DNA of 52,582 nt from CAYUNI01 sp964446245 (GTDB lineage Bacteria > Patescibacteriota > Minisyncoccia > Phycocordibacterales > XYD1-FULL-46-19), in the NCBI GenBank assembly GCA_964446245.1, contig CAYUNI010000002.1:1-52582 (forward strand), read 5' to 3'. The notes beneath the pieces are model-generated. The model was not told where the DNA came from and searched no databases. It saw nothing but the letters and a program-made list of their open reading frames with translations. Positions 51,648 through 52,582 of the stretch are shown piece after piece. The translations under genes and the position numbers were made by a program. Numbering within the stretch: position 1 is the stretch's first letter; the number at the start of each line of letters is the position of its first letter.

Positions 51648-51965
51648 TTGCTCTCCAAACCGATTTCTAAAAAAACCGGTCAATGTCCTAAGTGTCAAGA
51701 AAAAAAAGACTTAACCTACCACCACATTCTCCCTCAGAGACACTATGGTAATGGCAAAAACGGCAATCATCTTCGGATCCCCCTTTGCCGAGCCTGTCAC
51801 AACCAGCTCGAAAAAAAGATACCCCGCCATCTGCAAGAGCACCTTTTCTATTTCGATGTTCTAATTAATTTCTTGGGAGAAGAGACTCCCGAAGAAATCT
51901 TGGAGCAGTATAAAAAGATGAGGGGGATAGATCAACCTTTCGGTCCAGCCACCAGACAGACCTAA
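51648..51965 (+). CDS. HNH-type endonuclease-like protein, SD-led
   Basis: 105 residues from a TTG at 51648, chosen because the SD AAAGGAGGTGAT ends 8 bases before it; an in-frame GTG at 51639 lies inside the SD. The protein has CPKC (residues about 13-16), then YHHILPQRHYGNGKNGNHLRIPLCRACHNQLE (about 25-56), an HNH / treble-clef nuclease motif with a CxxC...CxxC zinc frame. The C-terminal third (FYFDVLINFLGEETPEEILEQYK) is helical. It could be a homing or restriction nuclease remnant or a domesticated DNA-binding protein. A terminator follows. Confidence 0.8.
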   Translation: MLSKPISKKTGQCPKCQEKKDLTYHHILPQRHYGNGKNGNHLRIPLCRACHNQLEKKIPRHLQEHLFYFDVLINFLGEETPEEILEQYKKMRGIDQPFGPATRQT

Positions 51966-51990
51966 GCCTCGCAATAATAATGCGGGGCTT
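51964..51990 (+). terminator. Terminator of the HNH gene
   Basis: AAGCCTCGCA (51964-51973) pairs with TGCGGGGCTT (51981-51990) with one G-U, followed by GATGTTTTATTT. Confidence 0.75.
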
Positions 51991-52000
51991 GATGTTTTAT

Positions 52001-52510
52001 TTAAATCTTTCGGCTATCATAAGCCCAATGCAAAATCGCTTGACGTTGCCGAGGACGACAATAGATATCGCCCGTTCGACAATTTTTCTTTATCTGACTA
52101 ATATGACGCCGAATCGCTTTCCAGCGCTTTATCTGACGGACATCTTCTTCGGGTAAACGCCGACCAAGATAATAACGACAATACCACTGAAACCAGCCTC
52201 GCGGGTCATCTTTATAAATCCACCCCTTCTTCCTCCAAACCGAAAGTGGCTGACTAGCATTTACCTTAAAAAAATTTAGCTTTGGATCATGTTTTGCGGG
52301 CGACAGCTTTACTCCACGATACCAATCAGAAGGGAATTCTTTCTGGCAATCAGTCATATATTTTCCGCCAAAAACACCCAATTTAAGCATTTGCTTTGGA
52401 CTAAGATCAGGCTTAAAATCTGGTGCGAAATTTTTCCCCACAGGTTCTGACAAGACATAACGATAATTTTTTTGCATTTTATCGTTAACAATTATCTCTC
52501 GCTTAACCAT
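52001..52510 (-). CDS. Conserved hypothetical protein
   Basis: 169 residues. The sequence is rich in aromatic and basic residues in conserved-looking blocks (NYRYVLSEPVGKNFAPDFKPDLSPKQ, LGVFGGKYMTDC, LNFFKVNASQPLSVW, DDPRGWFQWYCRYYLGRR, DIYCRPRQRQAILHW). I recall this pattern as a conserved hypothetical family spread over several phyla, but no DUF name or function is certain. The many Trp/Tyr/Arg residues hint at nucleic-acid or nucleotide binding. It starts 3 bases after the stop of the gene at 52514, so they are one operon. Confidence 0.75.
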   Translation of the reverse strand: MVKREIIVNDKMQKNYRYVLSEPVGKNFAPDFKPDLSPKQMLKLGVFGGKYMTDCQKEFPSDWYRGVKLSPAKHDPKLNFFKVNASQPLSVWRKKGWIYKDDPRGWFQWYCRYYLGRRLPEEDVRQIKRWKAIRRHISQIKKNCRTGDIYCRPRQRQAILHWAYDSRKI

Positions 52511-52513
52511 ATT

Positions 52514-52582
52514 TTACATTCCCAAAGAACCAAAGAGTTTATAGACCAAAAGCGCTGGCCAGATAATCGCCTTCAGGACCCC
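52514..52582 (-). CDS. C-terminal end of a small hydrophobic protein (partial)
   Basis: The minus strand from the window edge reads 22 codons (GVLKAIIWPALLVYKLFGSLGM) and a TAA at 52514-52516. The sequence looks like a membrane-associated C-terminal helix. It is upstream of, and probably coupled to, the conserved hypothetical gene. The rest is outside the window. Confidence 0.5.
   Translation of the reverse strand, partial: GVLKAIIWPALLVYKLFGSLGM

Noticed and set aside
1..52582. TGA recoded as Gly (Gracilibacteria/SR1 code)
   Set aside because: TGA is a proper stop, for example at 50797-50799 where it overlaps the next ATG, and no frames continue through TGA.

Overview
The window reads as a fragment of a Candidate Phyla Radiation (Patescibacteria, probably Parcubacteria-like) genome. 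The reasons are a compact, mostly minus-strand layout, small versions of core genes (rpe, rpiB, gap, gatB, murB, malic enzyme, groES/groEL, secG, gpsA, yqeY, rnj), a very large S74-type surface protein, many secreted Ig/PKD/dockerin proteins, and housekeeping genes that lack Shine-Dalgarno (SD) sites. TGA is used as stop, so the Gracilibacteria/SR1 code does not apply. The phylum call is inference from gene style; there is no rRNA here. A run of 22 N at 31644-31665 marks a scaffold join.

Layout. 1-5474: carbon metabolism and core functions (partial rpe, rpiB, a small zinc-type gene, gap, a 446-bp structured intergenic region, gatB, murB with a possible 26-residue membrane peptide). 5570-19970: a cell-surface block holding a PKD/FN3 protein, a lipoprotein with Ca-binding Asp-rich repeats, a Ser/Thr-rich membrane protein with a peptidoglycan-binding-like domain, malic enzyme, a membrane-anchored DNRLRE-like protein, and a 2395-residue fibre-like protein ending in an S74 intramolecular chaperone. 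20173-24410: oligopeptidase B, SdpI-like protein, tRNA-Ser(GGA) followed by a duplicated tRNA 3' end and three 124/125-bp tandem repeats, a zinc-ribbon gene and a PilZ protein. 24504-31592: a membrane-anchored cohesin-like protein beside a dockerin protein, then a set of Ig-like secreted proteins, one with an internal dockerin. 31666-37885: GGDEF cyclase, HtpX, LemA, a 47-residue membrane peptide, GroEL/GroES, SecG. 37932-52582: solute-binding protein, RNase J, an AT-rich restriction-modification pair, an MFS transporter, a UvrD-like helicase-nuclease, YqeY, GpsA, an AI-2E permease, an HNH protein and conserved hypotheticals.

Two populations of genes are visible. Several housekeeping genes have a -10 box exactly six bases before ATG (htpX, gpsA, secG, the MFS gene, the helicase gene, the gene at 11526), which predicts leaderless mRNAs. 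A second set of about ten mostly small or secreted genes carries strong SD sites, and many of these have their own promoter and terminator like self-contained cassettes (1132, 7043, 23711, 27100, 28056, 28698, 30555, 33733, 34944, 51648). One of them sits in opposite orientation between lemA and htpX.

Themes. Cohesin/dockerin pairing, the giant S74 fibre and the Ig/PKD proteins suggest an elaborate cell surface for host or particle attachment. GGDEF and PilZ proteins suggest c-di-GMP signalling. The most unusual non-coding signals are the tRNA-Ser repeat locus, a candidate rod-shaped ncRNA at 2689-2840 flanked by hairpin repeats, and nested inverted repeats around the rpiB promoter and leader.
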